Assembly (NCBI RefSeq): GCF_000799465.1
Contig: NZ_JUGU01000001.1
Location: forward strand, 3,740,501-3,804,500
Source: Psychroserpens sp. Hel_I_66
GTDB lineage: Bacteria > Bacteroidota > Bacteroidia > Flavobacteriales > Flavobacteriaceae
DNA length: 64,000 nt
Direction of reading: 5' to 3'
Below, in pieces: positions 19,494 through 28,391 of this stretch. Numbering within the stretch: position 1 is the first letter of the stretch; each line of letters begins with the position of its first letter. The position numbers and the translations under genes are program-made. The notes under the pieces are model-generated. The model made no database searches. It saw only the letters and a program-made list of their open reading frames with translations, and had not been told where the DNA came from.

Positions 19494-19586
19494 ATGTCAA
19501 ATAAGATTAAGAAAGGAATCACAAATATAGCTCAATCATCTGTTTTTGACAGACTAAAAAAATACAAGAATGTTATACGCAATTAA
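19494..19586 (+). CDS. Very short open frame, possible gene remnant (30 aa)
   Basis: ATG at 19494 to TAA at 19586 gives MSNKIKKGITNIAQSSVFDR plus ten residues ending in IRN. It begins seven bases after the exporter ATPase and ends 39 bases before the nitroreductase. The composition looks like the N-terminus of a cytoplasmic enzyme cut short, so it may be the stump of a deleted gene. No homology is claimed, and it may not be a gene. Confidence 0.25.
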   Translation: MSNKIKKGITNIAQSSVFDRLKKYKNVIRN

Positions 19587-19625
19587 TAGAGCTGAAAATG
19601 GTAATAATTCAATAGTTAAATTGAT

Positions 19626-20705
19626 ATGAATTTTAAGCATTACTTAAAACATCCAGGAGCTATTTTATTGTTTTTGAAAAATCCTGTTTCTAAAACTAGA
19701 AAATATACTCAGAAAAGAGCTTTTGATTGGGCTGTTAGATCACCAAGAAGATCATCATTTTATTATTGGTTTTTTAGTAAAAGATTCGATAGGGAACATT
19801 TTAGCGTATTAAATGGTAAACACGCTCACCTCATCAAAGAAAATACTACAAGTAAAATGGTAACCCTTAGAAGATCTATTCATATGATTGAAAAAGGAAT
19901 TATTACAATACCCAGGAAGGCTGTTTGGGCTGAAGGATACATAATTCAAACGATACAACATTTAGAGTTTATTTTAAAAAACAATAACGATTTTAATACT
20001 AAAAAATGGGCGTTTGATGTACTAACTAAATATTTTCAATTAGTTGAACAGACTGATAGGATTAAGAAAGCAAAATTGCATTTTGAAACATTGAAAAATA
20101 GTACTTCAACACAGAATGCCAAAAAAGAAATATTTAGTCCTTATACAAGAAATGATAGTAAATTATCTGAAGTCTCTTACAAAGCGTTTTTTGATTTATG
20201 CAATCAAAGAAGATCAGTAAGGTGGTATGAAGATAGGGAAGTGCCCATGGAATTGGTTAAGAAAGCTATAGAAGTTGGTGTTACTGCACCTAGTGCATGT
20301 AACAGACAACCTTTTAGGTTTATTGTAGTTACAGATAAGGAAGTTTTAAAACGTACTGTGACTTTACCTATGGGTTGCGTTTCATTTGCTGAGAACATTA
20401 AAATGATGGTTATTTTAGTAGGTGATCAAAGCTCGTATTTTGATGAAAGAGATAGGCATCTAATTTATATTGATGGTGGATTAGCAGCTATGAATTTTAT
20501 GATGGGTCTAGAAACCCAAGGTTTATCTTCATGCCCAATTAACTGGTCAGATATTGAAGAAAGAGAAAAACGTTTATCTGAAGAATTTGATTTAGAGGTT
20601 TATGAACGAGGAATAATGTTTTTTTCTATCGGTTACCCTTTAAAAGAAGGCGGTATAGCATATTCCGCAAAGAAAGAAGTAAATGATATAATAAAAATTT
20701 ATTAA
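19626..20705 (+). CDS. Nitroreductase-family flavoprotein with extra N-terminal domain
   Basis: Residues about 190-359 are an FMN-dependent nitroreductase domain: QRRSVRWYEDREVP (the usual RRS start), then APSACNRQPFRFIVV (FMN contact), GGLAAMNFMMGLETQGL and a final GYPLKEG. Residues 1-190 are a basic, largely helical region of unknown function, far longer than in ordinary nitroreductases of about 200 residues. The stop codon touches the ATG of the pyruvyltransferase gene, so the two are probably co-translated and functionally linked. Nitroreductases are known next to polysaccharide pyruvyltransferase genes in other bacteria, but their role there is unclear. A redox change on a sugar or a carrier is possible. 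Family sure, substrate unknown. Confidence 0.8.
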   Translation: MNFKHYLKHPGAILLFLKNPVSKTRKYTQKRAFDWAVRSPRRSSFYYWFFSKRFDREHFSVLNGKHAHLIKENTTSKMVTLRRSIHMIEKGIITIPRKAVWAEGYIIQTIQHLEFILKNNNDFNTKKWAFDVLTKYFQLVEQTDRIKKAKLHFETLKNSTSTQNAKKEIFSPYTRNDSKLSEVSYKAFFDLCNQRRSVRWYEDREVPMELVKKAIEVGVTAPSACNRQPFRFIVVTDKEVLKRTVTLPMGCVSFAENIKMMVILVGDQSSYFDERDRHLIYIDGGLAAMNFMMGLETQGLSSCPINWSDIEEREKRLSEEFDLEVYERGIMFFSIGYPLKEGGIAYSAKKEVNDIIKIY

Positions 20706-21845
20706 ATGTATATTCAAGTTGATAATGTTGGTTTTATAAACAAGGGAGCAGAATTAATGCTACATTCTGTTAGTCAAAGGCTTAATAAAGATAAGAACTA
20801 TAAATTTCATTTGGTAAAAGGTTTCAATTGTTATGGTCCTACCGAGAAATTTAACAGGTTGGGAATGTTTCAAATATTCGAATTCCAAAGATTTAAAATT
20901 AAATTGGAAAAGTTATTTGAACAACCACGCCTAGAAAGATTTGGATTAGTTAAATTAGAACACGTCGATGCTATTTTGGATGCCTCTGGATTTCAGTTTG
21001 GAGATCAATGGGTTGACACTTACAATAAAAACTACATTAGTAAATTCAAAGATTATTATTCAAAGTATAAAAAGAATCATACAAAAGTAATTTTACTGCC
21101 ACAAGCATTCGGTCCATTTAAGGAACCTTTGTCTAGAGAAATCATAGAATTAGTTTATGCGCAAGCGGACGTACTCTTCGCTAGAGACAAAACTTCTTAC
21201 AAGCATTTAACAACGGTTTTTGGTCAATCTGATAAAATTAAAATGGCGCCAGATTTTACAATTTTAGTAAAGCCTGAAATATCATTGAACTTATATAATA
21301 AAGTTAATAATCGTGTATGTATTGTTGTAAATTCTAAAATGATTTCACATACAAATAGGGAGGTTGCAAATGCTTACACCAATTTCATTTTAAAGCTATC
21401 AAAGGAATTAATAAAGAAAGATGAGCAATTAACTCTTTTAAATCATGAGGGAGAACAAGATTTGAAATTGATCAAGGAAATTTATGATCAAATTGATAAT
21501 AAGGATAAGGTAATAATTCTAAACGATTTAGATGGTTTATCTATAAAAGCAGCGATTGGTAAATCTAAACTTTTAATTTCCTCACGCTTTCACGGTGTTG
21601 TTAGTGGTTTAAATCAACGTGTTCCAACTTTCTGTACAAGTTGGAGCCATAAGTATAGTGAATTACTTGCCGATTATGGTTTAGAAAATAATTTGTTGGA
21701 TGTGAATGATTTGGAGGATAGTTATTCTAAGGTTTTAGATGGTTTAGCTAATCCAGATCGTTATATAGCAAAAACAGAAATTCTAACATCCATAGAAAAG
21801 CAGACTGAAACAATGTGGGCTACTGTAATCAGTACTCTAAAATAG
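20706..21845 (+). CDS. Polysaccharide pyruvyltransferase family protein
   Basis: Likely transfers pyruvate from phosphoenolpyruvate to a sugar hydroxyl, giving a ketal with negative charge. The family pattern is clear: MYIQVDNVGFINKGAELML at the N-terminus, LLPQAFGPF near residue 135, FARDKTSY near 160, APDFT near 180, and the C-terminal SSRFHGVVSGLNQRVPTFC with the conserved Arg-Phe-His. The length of 379 residues is usual. It directly abuts the nitroreductase gene and precedes a GT2 gene. Some members of this superfamily have other donors, so the exact reaction is inferred. Confidence 0.85.
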   Translation: MYIQVDNVGFINKGAELMLHSVSQRLNKDKNYKFHLVKGFNCYGPTEKFNRLGMFQIFEFQRFKIKLEKLFEQPRLERFGLVKLEHVDAILDASGFQFGDQWVDTYNKNYISKFKDYYSKYKKNHTKVILLPQAFGPFKEPLSREIIELVYAQADVLFARDKTSYKHLTTVFGQSDKIKMAPDFTILVKPEISLNLYNKVNNRVCIVVNSKMISHTNREVANAYTNFILKLSKELIKKDEQLTLLNHEGEQDLKLIKEIYDQIDNKDKVIILNDLDGLSIKAAIGKSKLLISSRFHGVVSGLNQRVPTFCTSWSHKYSELLADYGLENNLLDVNDLEDSYSKVLDGLANPDRYIAKTEILTSIEKQTETMWATVISTLK

Positions 21846-21859
21846 AAATTGTAATTATT

Positions 21860-22720
21860 ATGAGTGAAGATAATCTGCTTTTTTCAATATTGATTGCTAA
21901 TTATAATAATGGAATCTATCTAGAAGAATGTTTAGAGAGTATTTTTAAACAAACCTATACTAATTGGGAAATAATTATTGTAGATGACTGCTCAACAGAC
22001 GTATTAAGTCATGATATATATGAGAAATACAAAAGTCATGACAAAATTAAAATTTATTATAATAAAAAGAATAAAGGTTGTGGTTATACGAAAAGACGTT
22101 GTGCAGAATTAGCTACAGGTGATATTTGTGGCTTCGTTGATCCAGATGATGCGATTACATTAAACGCTATAAAATTAATAATAGATAGTCATATTAAAAA
22201 CGAATTGTCAAGTTTAGTTTATTCGAATTTTAATATATGTGATGAGCAATTGAGAGTTAAAAAAAGAGGTGCAAGGCTTAGGAAAGAAGATATAAATTCA
22301 AAAGTGACCACTACTGAAGCAGAGACAGTTAGCCATTTCGCTGGCTTTAAAAATAGTTTGTATAAATTAACAGATGGAATTGACCCAGATTTGAAAAGGG
22401 CAGTTGATAAAGACTTATACTTTAAATTAGAAGAAGTTGGTCCGCTTCAATATATTGATGAATCCCTTTATAATTACAGGATTCATAATGGAGGGATTTC
22501 AACAAACTCTAATATGTTAAAGGCTGAATATTGGAGCTGGGTTGTAAAGATACGAATGGCGAAAAGGCGTGATTTAAATTTGGAGCTTCATTATGAAAAT
22601 GAAATAAATAAGAAAATAGATAAAGGAAGAGAGATGGTGAAAAGGACAAACAATTACAAATTAGGATATTTGTTGCTGAATCCAATTCGAAAAGTTCTAG
22701 GTTTTTTTAAGGATATATGA
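21860..22720 (+). CDS. Family 2 glycosyltransferase
   Basis: A GT-A fold inverting transferase of the polysaccharide pathway, acting at the cytoplasmic face of the membrane. FSILIANYNNGIYLEECLES is the GT2 N-terminus, IIIVDDCSTD the nucleotide-binding part and FVDPDDAI the DxD-like metal site. The chosen start is the ATG at 21860 (MSEDNLL). An upstream in-frame ATG at 21815 would lie inside the preceding gene and add 15 residues unlike any GT2 start. It overlaps the next gene by ATGA. Donor and acceptor cannot be read from the sequence. Confidence 0.85.
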   Translation: MSEDNLLFSILIANYNNGIYLEECLESIFKQTYTNWEIIIVDDCSTDVLSHDIYEKYKSHDKIKIYYNKKNKGCGYTKRRCAELATGDICGFVDPDDAITLNAIKLIIDSHIKNELSSLVYSNFNICDEQLRVKKRGARLRKEDINSKVTTTEAETVSHFAGFKNSLYKLTDGIDPDLKRAVDKDLYFKLEEVGPLQYIDESLYNYRIHNGGISTNSNMLKAEYWSWVVKIRMAKRRDLNLELHYENEINKKIDKGREMVKRTNNYKLGYLLLNPIRKVLGFFKDI

Positions 22721-23727
22721 AATATCAAGTATCCATATTAATGCCAGTCTACAATGGTGAGAAGTATTTGCGTGAAGCCATAGACTCTGTATTAGCTCAA
22801 ACGTTTAAGGACTTCGAGTTTCTCATTTTGAATGATGGCAGTACAGATGGTACTCAAAATATAATTGACTCCTATAGTGATAAGCGTATTAAATCGGTTT
22901 ACCACAAAAATATGGGAGTTGCTAAATCTCTTAATAGAGGTCTGGAACTTGCTCAAGGTGAATACATTTGGAGACATGATGCAGACGATATCTGTCTGCC
23001 AGAACAACTAAAGACACAACTTGATTTTTTAGAAAAAAACAAAGGTTTTGCACTAGTATCAACTCAAATAGCATTCATGACCGATCGTGGTAAAATAGCT
23101 CATAGCTATAAACAACCAAAAGACAGCTATTTTGATAATCATGATTTTATTAAAGTAAATCGAAGTCAATTTAATCCATATTCTCCAATTACACATGCAA
23201 CTGTTTTATTGAAAAAGGAAGTATTTGATACTGTAGGAGTATATAGAACAGCATTTAAAACTTCCGAAGATACAGACCTTTGGTTACGCATTATTGAAAA
23301 ATTTGATGCAGCTGTACTCAATTACTGTTCTTATTTTGTGCGTTTAAACGCTACTTCTGCCACACAAGTTTATAAAAGCACGAATAATTTTTATAGGGAT
23401 ATGGCTTTTCAATTTGCGGATGAGCGTTTGAAATTTGGAGAAGATAGTTTACAGTTGGGAAAAGAAATGCCAAAACCAAATATTGAAAAAAACATTAAAA
23501 TCACGCCATCAAAAAAGCCTTTTGGTAAAACGTTTAGAAGTGATCTGTTAAGCTTTATGTATAAGGTAGCGCTAAATGCAAAGGACTATAAAAATGTAAT
23601 AACAATTATAAAAATATCTATAAAAGATGGTTGGCGTTTATCTCAAACTTGGAAAGCAATTATCTTTCCGTTATTGGGTGAGAAATTAGTCAGTGAAGGT
23701 GTCCGGTTAAAACAAAAAGTCCAATGA
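22717..23727 (+). CDS. Family 2 glycosyltransferase
   Basis: GT-A fold transferase: VSILMPVYNGEKYLREAIDS at the N-terminus, LILNDGSTDGT, and the metal site WRHDADDIC near residue 90. SEDTDLWLRI near 190 contains the general-base region (ED). 336 residues. Its start overlaps the stop of the previous gene (ATGA), and its end overlaps the next gene in the same way, indicating translational coupling. The sugar transferred is unknown. Confidence 0.88.
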   Translation: MKYQVSILMPVYNGEKYLREAIDSVLAQTFKDFEFLILNDGSTDGTQNIIDSYSDKRIKSVYHKNMGVAKSLNRGLELAQGEYIWRHDADDICLPEQLKTQLDFLEKNKGFALVSTQIAFMTDRGKIAHSYKQPKDSYFDNHDFIKVNRSQFNPYSPITHATVLLKKEVFDTVGVYRTAFKTSEDTDLWLRIIEKFDAAVLNYCSYFVRLNATSATQVYKSTNNFYRDMAFQFADERLKFGEDSLQLGKEMPKPNIEKNIKITPSKKPFGKTFRSDLLSFMYKVALNAKDYKNVITIIKISIKDGWRLSQTWKAIIFPLLGEKLVSEGVRLKQKVQ

Positions 23728-24827
23728 TTGTATACTATTTTGGTGCAGATGCACCTTGGGCAAATCAAAAGGAAATAGATATTAATAGACGCAATATGGC
23801 TGTGTTATTAGTGATTGCAGAACAGCCTAAAGTTAATGTAGTATATAATATTATACGTTGTACGAGAGGATTAGTTTTGAATAAAAAAAATCAAAAAAGA
23901 TCATCTCATACTAAAATCAAAAATCTTTATGTTGGAGCGATACTGCCAGAACGAGGAGCTCTAAAATCTATAGTTGGACCACTAAATAAACACTTGTTAA
24001 GAATTTTAAATTACAAAGCTTTTAATAGTAAAAACTCAGTTTCCTGGTGCTATTGGCCAAATGGATATTTGGATTATAAATTTTTAGGTTTAAATAATCG
24101 CTTGGTTTTTGATACAGACCACAATATCATAAATGATCCTAATTTGCCAGAACATCAAAAAGAAAATAGAGCAAGACTACTATTGGAAGCGGGTAAAAAT
24201 GCAGAGATTGTTTTAAGTAGTTCTAGATCCATGATAGACTGGTATAAGAAGAAAGGCTTTAATAACACCAAAATAATGATGAATGGTGTTTTTGATTCTC
24301 GAATTAATCTTGAGACCAATATAAAATTAGATAATAATTATCAAGTTACTTATTGCGGTACGCTTTCAAAATGGATAAAAATAGACTGGATTATTAGATT
24401 GGCTCAAGACCATCCAGAATGGTCTATAAATATTATAGGCAGAAATTATAAAACAGAATTATACACTCAATTAGAGCAATTTAAAAATATAAAATTGCAC
24501 GGTTTCTTAAAGCCCATGGAGGTTGATAAAATATTAAAGGAAACGAACGTTTGTATAGGCTTATATAGAGAAGAGGTTGCTTTAGATGTTAATAGTATGA
24601 AGCTTTATGACTATCTCGCGCAAGGTTTGCCAGTCGTGGTTAACAACTATCATGATAATTTAGCACAAGATTTTAATAATTTAATTCATGTAGAAGATAA
24701 TTACAATGATTTTATCGAGACCATACAGCACGTAAAAACTATTGATTTTGATAAGCTAAAATACTTTTTAAATGGTGCGACTTGGTACAATAGAGTCAAA
24801 TCAATAATAAAATCTATAGATGAATAA
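23724..24827 (+). CDS. GT4-like glycosyltransferase
   Basis: A GT-B fold protein of 367 residues. The N-terminal half lacks the usual short GT4 start but has VYYFGADAPWANQKEID. The C-terminal half has the donor-binding pattern: VTYCGTLSKWIKIDWI near residue 209, SINIIGRN near 235, and LYREEVALDVNSMKLYDYLAQGLPVVV, where the E/D and K residues sit as in TuaH-type teichuronic acid transferases. It overlaps its neighbours by four and eight bases. Retaining chemistry and a nucleotide-sugar donor are inferred from the fold. Confidence 0.75.
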   Translation: MIVYYFGADAPWANQKEIDINRRNMAVLLVIAEQPKVNVVYNIIRCTRGLVLNKKNQKRSSHTKIKNLYVGAILPERGALKSIVGPLNKHLLRILNYKAFNSKNSVSWCYWPNGYLDYKFLGLNNRLVFDTDHNIINDPNLPEHQKENRARLLLEAGKNAEIVLSSSRSMIDWYKKKGFNNTKIMMNGVFDSRINLETNIKLDNNYQVTYCGTLSKWIKIDWIIRLAQDHPEWSINIIGRNYKTELYTQLEQFKNIKLHGFLKPMEVDKILKETNVCIGLYREEVALDVNSMKLYDYLAQGLPVVVNNYHDNLAQDFNNLIHVEDNYNDFIETIQHVKTIDFDKLKYFLNGATWYNRVKSIIKSIDE

Positions 24828-25776
24828 TAGTTATCCTAAAATCTCAATAGTCGTTCCTGTGAAAAATGGAATTGATACATTAGAAAGGCTCATTAAAGGT
24901 GTTGAAATACAATCACTATTTAATATAACGGAAGTAGTTATTATAGACTCTGGTAGTACAGATGGTTCTATTGATTATGTATCAAAATTTCCTTTTGTAA
25001 ACGTTGTAGCCATAGATCCCAAAACATTTAATCATGGTGCAACTCGTAATTTAGCTGTGAAACATTGTAAAGGAGAATTTGTGTTAATGACAGTTCAAGA
25101 TGCTTGGACCACAGATAAGAGATTGTTAGAACGGATGGTTAGCCATTTTGACGATAAAGAAGTAATGGGAGTTTGTGGTCATCAAGTTGTCCCTCATATA
25201 AAAGAATTTAATCCGCACCAATGGTATAGACCTCAAAATGAAGCTATACCAAAGTTTGTGCAATTTGAGAAAGGAGAGTTTGATAATTTGTCACCAAAGG
25301 AACAATTTAGTTTTTGTGGTTGGGATGATGTTATCTCTATGTATAGGAAATCTGCTTTGATTGAGATTCCATTTTTGAAAACAGATTTTGCAGAAGATTT
25401 GTTATGGGCTAAACATACTTTAAGGGCTGGACACAAAATTGTTTATGACCGTAGAAATATGGTAAACCATTATCATCACTATTTTCCAGAATATGTTTAT
25501 AAACGTATCTTTGTGGAAAAATATGCCATTTACAAACATTTTGGGTATCATCTTGACGCAAGCGTGCCATTATATAAATATTTTAATCTTTTGTTAAGTA
25601 ATCTTAAATGGAAGATGAATCCATATTGGTTTTTCTTTAATTTTAGAGCACTAAGGGCACGAAATGAAGCCAATCATCTATTTGATGTTTCTTTAGCAAA
25701 AGGGGATGCTTATTTAGATAAAATGTACCAAGAGGTCTGTGGGGTAATCCCACAGGGAAGAATAAATAAAAAATAA
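24820..25776 (+). CDS. Family 2 glycosyltransferase, rhamnosyltransferase-like
   Basis: GT-A fold transferase of 318 residues. ISIVVPVKNGIDTLERLIKG is the start of the domain, IIDSGSTDGS the nucleotide site, and FNHGATRNLAVKHCKGEFVL with LMTVQDAW is the pattern seen in many putative rhamnosyltransferases, in which QDA replaces the DxD metal motif. An aromatic, basic C-terminal part may bind the membrane. The presence of rmlB upstream fits a deoxysugar donor, but the specificity is only suggested. It overlaps the previous gene by eight bases. Confidence 0.82.
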   Translation: MNNSYPKISIVVPVKNGIDTLERLIKGVEIQSLFNITEVVIIDSGSTDGSIDYVSKFPFVNVVAIDPKTFNHGATRNLAVKHCKGEFVLMTVQDAWTTDKRLLERMVSHFDDKEVMGVCGHQVVPHIKEFNPHQWYRPQNEAIPKFVQFEKGEFDNLSPKEQFSFCGWDDVISMYRKSALIEIPFLKTDFAEDLLWAKHTLRAGHKIVYDRRNMVNHYHHYFPEYVYKRIFVEKYAIYKHFGYHLDASVPLYKYFNLLLSNLKWKMNPYWFFFNFRALRARNEANHLFDVSLAKGDAYLDKMYQEVCGVIPQGRINKK

Positions 25777-25778
25777 TT

Positions 25779-26642
25779 ATGAAATCTAATCCACTAGTTA
25801 GTGTTCTAATGACAGCTTACAATAGGGAGAATTTTATTGCATCAGCTATTGAAAGTGTTATGGCCTCAACCTATCAAGAATGGGAGCTCATTATATTAGA
25901 TGACGGTTCTAAGGACCGTACAGTAGAGATTTGTAAATCTTACGAAACAAAAGATGAAAGAGTAAAAGTTTTTGTTAATGAAAAAAATCTAGGACAATTT
26001 AAGAACAGAAATAAAATTGTAGATTATGCCAATGGAGAATATATTAAATATTTAGATTCAGACGATCTAATCTATCCTTACGGTTTAGAGCAATTAGTGT
26101 ATTATATGGAGCAATTTCCCGAAGCGGGTTATGGCTTGTGCTCTATAGAACAAGATAATGAACAGCTTTTTCCCATTATGTTAAGTCCAGAAGAAACCTA
26201 TAAAAGACATTTTGTTGAGAAGAAGGCTGTCTTTCACAAGGCACCTTTATCATCAATAATAAAGACGAAGGTTTTTAGAGACTTAGGTGGTTTTCCTCAC
26301 GAAGCAGTTAGTGGTGATTTGGCTATGTGGTGTGAGTTGTCACTTTCTAACAATGTGATTTTGATGCCACATGGTATGGTTTGGTATCGCGTTCATGCAG
26401 ACCAAGAAATGCAAAAAACAAGAGATAGTGTCTTTGTTGAGTTTGAATATTTTAAGGTTGAGGATTATTATTTAAGTCTTACTGAATGTCCTTTATCTAA
26501 AGGAGGTAGAGAGAAAGTGATAAAACTAAATCAAACTAAGCAGAAAAAGTATATATTTTGGAAATTACGTCAGTTAGGCCCTTCCATTGCTTTAAAACTA
26601 TATAAATACATGAACAAGCCTTTTGAATTGAACAGAGCATAA
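25779..26642 (+). CDS. Family 2 glycosyltransferase
   Basis: GT-A fold transferase of 287 residues with VSVLMTAYNRENFIASAIES, LIILDDGSKDRT and the metal site KYLDSDDLIYP near residue 92. SGDLAMWCEL near 180 occupies the acceptor and general-base region. It starts two bases after the preceding stop, within the same operon. Donor and linkage are unknown. Confidence 0.88.
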   Translation: MKSNPLVSVLMTAYNRENFIASAIESVMASTYQEWELIILDDGSKDRTVEICKSYETKDERVKVFVNEKNLGQFKNRNKIVDYANGEYIKYLDSDDLIYPYGLEQLVYYMEQFPEAGYGLCSIEQDNEQLFPIMLSPEETYKRHFVEKKAVFHKAPLSSIIKTKVFRDLGGFPHEAVSGDLAMWCELSLSNNVILMPHGMVWYRVHADQEMQKTRDSVFVEFEYFKVEDYYLSLTECPLSKGGREKVIKLNQTKQKKYIFWKLRQLGPSIALKLYKYMNKPFELNRA

Positions 26643-26651
26643 TATTTTAGT

Positions 26652-27398
26652 ATGACAGTAGTGATTAATTTTGTCAAATACCATTTTAAATCTGCCCTTA
26701 GAACGATATATTGGATATATAATTTATCTAAAATAAATTTCGGAAGTAATGTAAATCTTAGTTTTCCTATACAAGTGGAAGGTCATGGTTTTGCTAAAAT
26801 TGATTCAAACTGTACCATTGAGAAAAATGTGAAATTAGGAATTGGAAAAAATGCTCAACTTGTAATAGGAAAGAATAGTTTTTTTGAGAAACAGGGCACT
26901 TTATTAATTGGAGACAGTAACGTGTTGAAAATAGGCAATCATTTTAAGTTAGGAACTCATGCGAGACTTTACGTAAAAAATAACTGGACATTTGGGGATA
27001 ATGTAACCATTGAAACCTATTGTTCAATTTTTGCCAGAGAATCAGAAAAAACCGGTATGCTAACCATTGGGAATAACAGTAATATTGGTGATTACACAAT
27101 TATGGATATAGTAGATAACATTCAAATAGGAAACGATGTAGCCATTGGGCCTAATTGTACAATCTATACTCATGATCATATTTACACTGATAAAAGCAAG
27201 CCTGCGTGGAAAGGAGGTTTAATTTCAAAACCTATTATAATCGAAGATGGTGCTTGGATTGGTTCAAATGTGACCATCCTTCCAGGAGTTATTATAGGGA
27301 AGAGAGCTGTAGTTGCAGCTGGTTCTGTAGTTACTAAAAGCTTAGATCCTGAGTGTGTGTATGGTGGGATTCCAGCGAAACTTATAAAAGAAATATGA
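26652..27398 (+). CDS. Left-handed beta-helix acyltransferase (hexapeptide repeat)
   Basis: A cytoplasmic O-acetyltransferase-like enzyme of 248 residues, probably using acetyl-CoA to modify a sugar. It is built of hexapeptide repeats ([LIV]-G-x4) from about residue 50 to 240, with the IYTHDH segment near 173 that carries the catalytic His of the WcaF, NodL and LacA group. The ending VVTKSLDPECVYGGIPAKLI is the usual cap of this family. Its last codons overlap the next glycosyltransferase start (ATGA), so the modified sugar may be the one added by a neighbouring transferase. Confidence 0.87.
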   Translation: MTVVINFVKYHFKSALRTIYWIYNLSKINFGSNVNLSFPIQVEGHGFAKIDSNCTIEKNVKLGIGKNAQLVIGKNSFFEKQGTLLIGDSNVLKIGNHFKLGTHARLYVKNNWTFGDNVTIETYCSIFARESEKTGMLTIGNNSNIGDYTIMDIVDNIQIGNDVAIGPNCTIYTHDHIYTDKSKPAWKGGLISKPIIIEDGAWIGSNVTILPGVIIGKRAVVAAGSVVTKSLDPECVYGGIPAKLIKEI

Positions 27399-28384
27399 GC
27401 ATTAAAAAGGTCTCGATAGTCATACCAAGTTACAATGCTATAGCATATATTCCTGATACACTTAATTCTGTCTTTCAGCAATCGTATTCAAATATTGAGG
27501 TTATTGTTATTGATGACGGTTCTACCGATGGTACTTTAGACTATTTAAAAACGATAACACATCCCAATTTTAGTTTTAAAAAAAATAGAGGTAAAGGTGC
27601 GTGTGCTGCTAGAAACTATGGCTTTGAACTGTCTTTGGGCAAGTATATTCAATTTTTAGATGCAGATGATTTGTTGAGTCCCGATAAAATTGAAAACCAA
27701 GTACAGGATTTAGAGCAAAATCCAGAATATATTGCAGTATGTAGTACTGTTCATTTTTATGAAAAACCAGAACATGGAGAAATAAAAGACTCTCATTTTT
27801 TGTATAATACAAATAATCCCAAACAATTTTTATTGAAACTTTTTGGTGGCGATGGTTTAAATCACGGTATGGTAGGGCAACATGCATATTTAAGTCCAAG
27901 ATTTTTTATTGAAAAAGCAGGCGGATGGAATGAGAAATTATTTAAGGATCAAGATGGTGAATTTTTCACTCGTGTTATTAAGGCTTCTAAGGGAATTTGT
28001 CATACACCGGATGTATTTGCTTATTACAGAAAACATGTTAGAGGTAATAACATTGCTAATCAAAAAGAAAGAAAGCACGTAGAGAGCCAGTTCAAGGCAC
28101 TTATATCAAAATCTAAACAATTAAAAGAATTAGAAGATTCCGAAGCATATAGAAATGCATTTGCGCTCCAGTCAAAACTATTGGCAGTAGATGCCTACCC
28201 CCATTTTATGGATGTGTATGATCGTGCTATAAATTTATCTAACCGTTATGGAGGGAGTACTTATGAACCTATTTTAGGCGGAAAAATAATAGAAATGGTA
28301 AAATCTATATTTGGATGGAAAAATGCCAAAACATTTAAGCTATTTTTACATCGAATAAAAGACCTAATAATGCCGAAAGCCTAG
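27395..28384 (+). CDS. Family 2 glycosyltransferase
   Basis: GT-A fold transferase. VSIVIPSYNAIAYIPDTLNS begins the domain, VIVIDDGSTDGT is the nucleotide site and QFLDADDLLSP the metal site. KDQDGEFFTR near residue 190 fits the general-base region. The start at 27395 (MSIKK) is preferred over an in-frame ATG at 27353, because it overlaps the previous stop as ATGA and gives a normal GT2 N-terminus. The specificity is unknown. Confidence 0.87.
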   Translation: MSIKKVSIVIPSYNAIAYIPDTLNSVFQQSYSNIEVIVIDDGSTDGTLDYLKTITHPNFSFKKNRGKGACAARNYGFELSLGKYIQFLDADDLLSPDKIENQVQDLEQNPEYIAVCSTVHFYEKPEHGEIKDSHFLYNTNNPKQFLLKLFGGDGLNHGMVGQHAYLSPRFFIEKAGGWNEKLFKDQDGEFFTRVIKASKGICHTPDVFAYYRKHVRGNNIANQKERKHVESQFKALISKSKQLKELEDSEAYRNAFALQSKLLAVDAYPHFMDVYDRAINLSNRYGGSTYEPILGGKIIEMVKSIFGWKNAKTFKLFLHRIKDLIMPKA

Positions 28385-28391
28385 TGTTGAA

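Noticed and set aside
21815..21859. Longer start for the GT2 gene at 21860
   Set aside because: It would overlap the previous gene by 31 bases and add 15 residues that do not fit a GT2 N-terminus.
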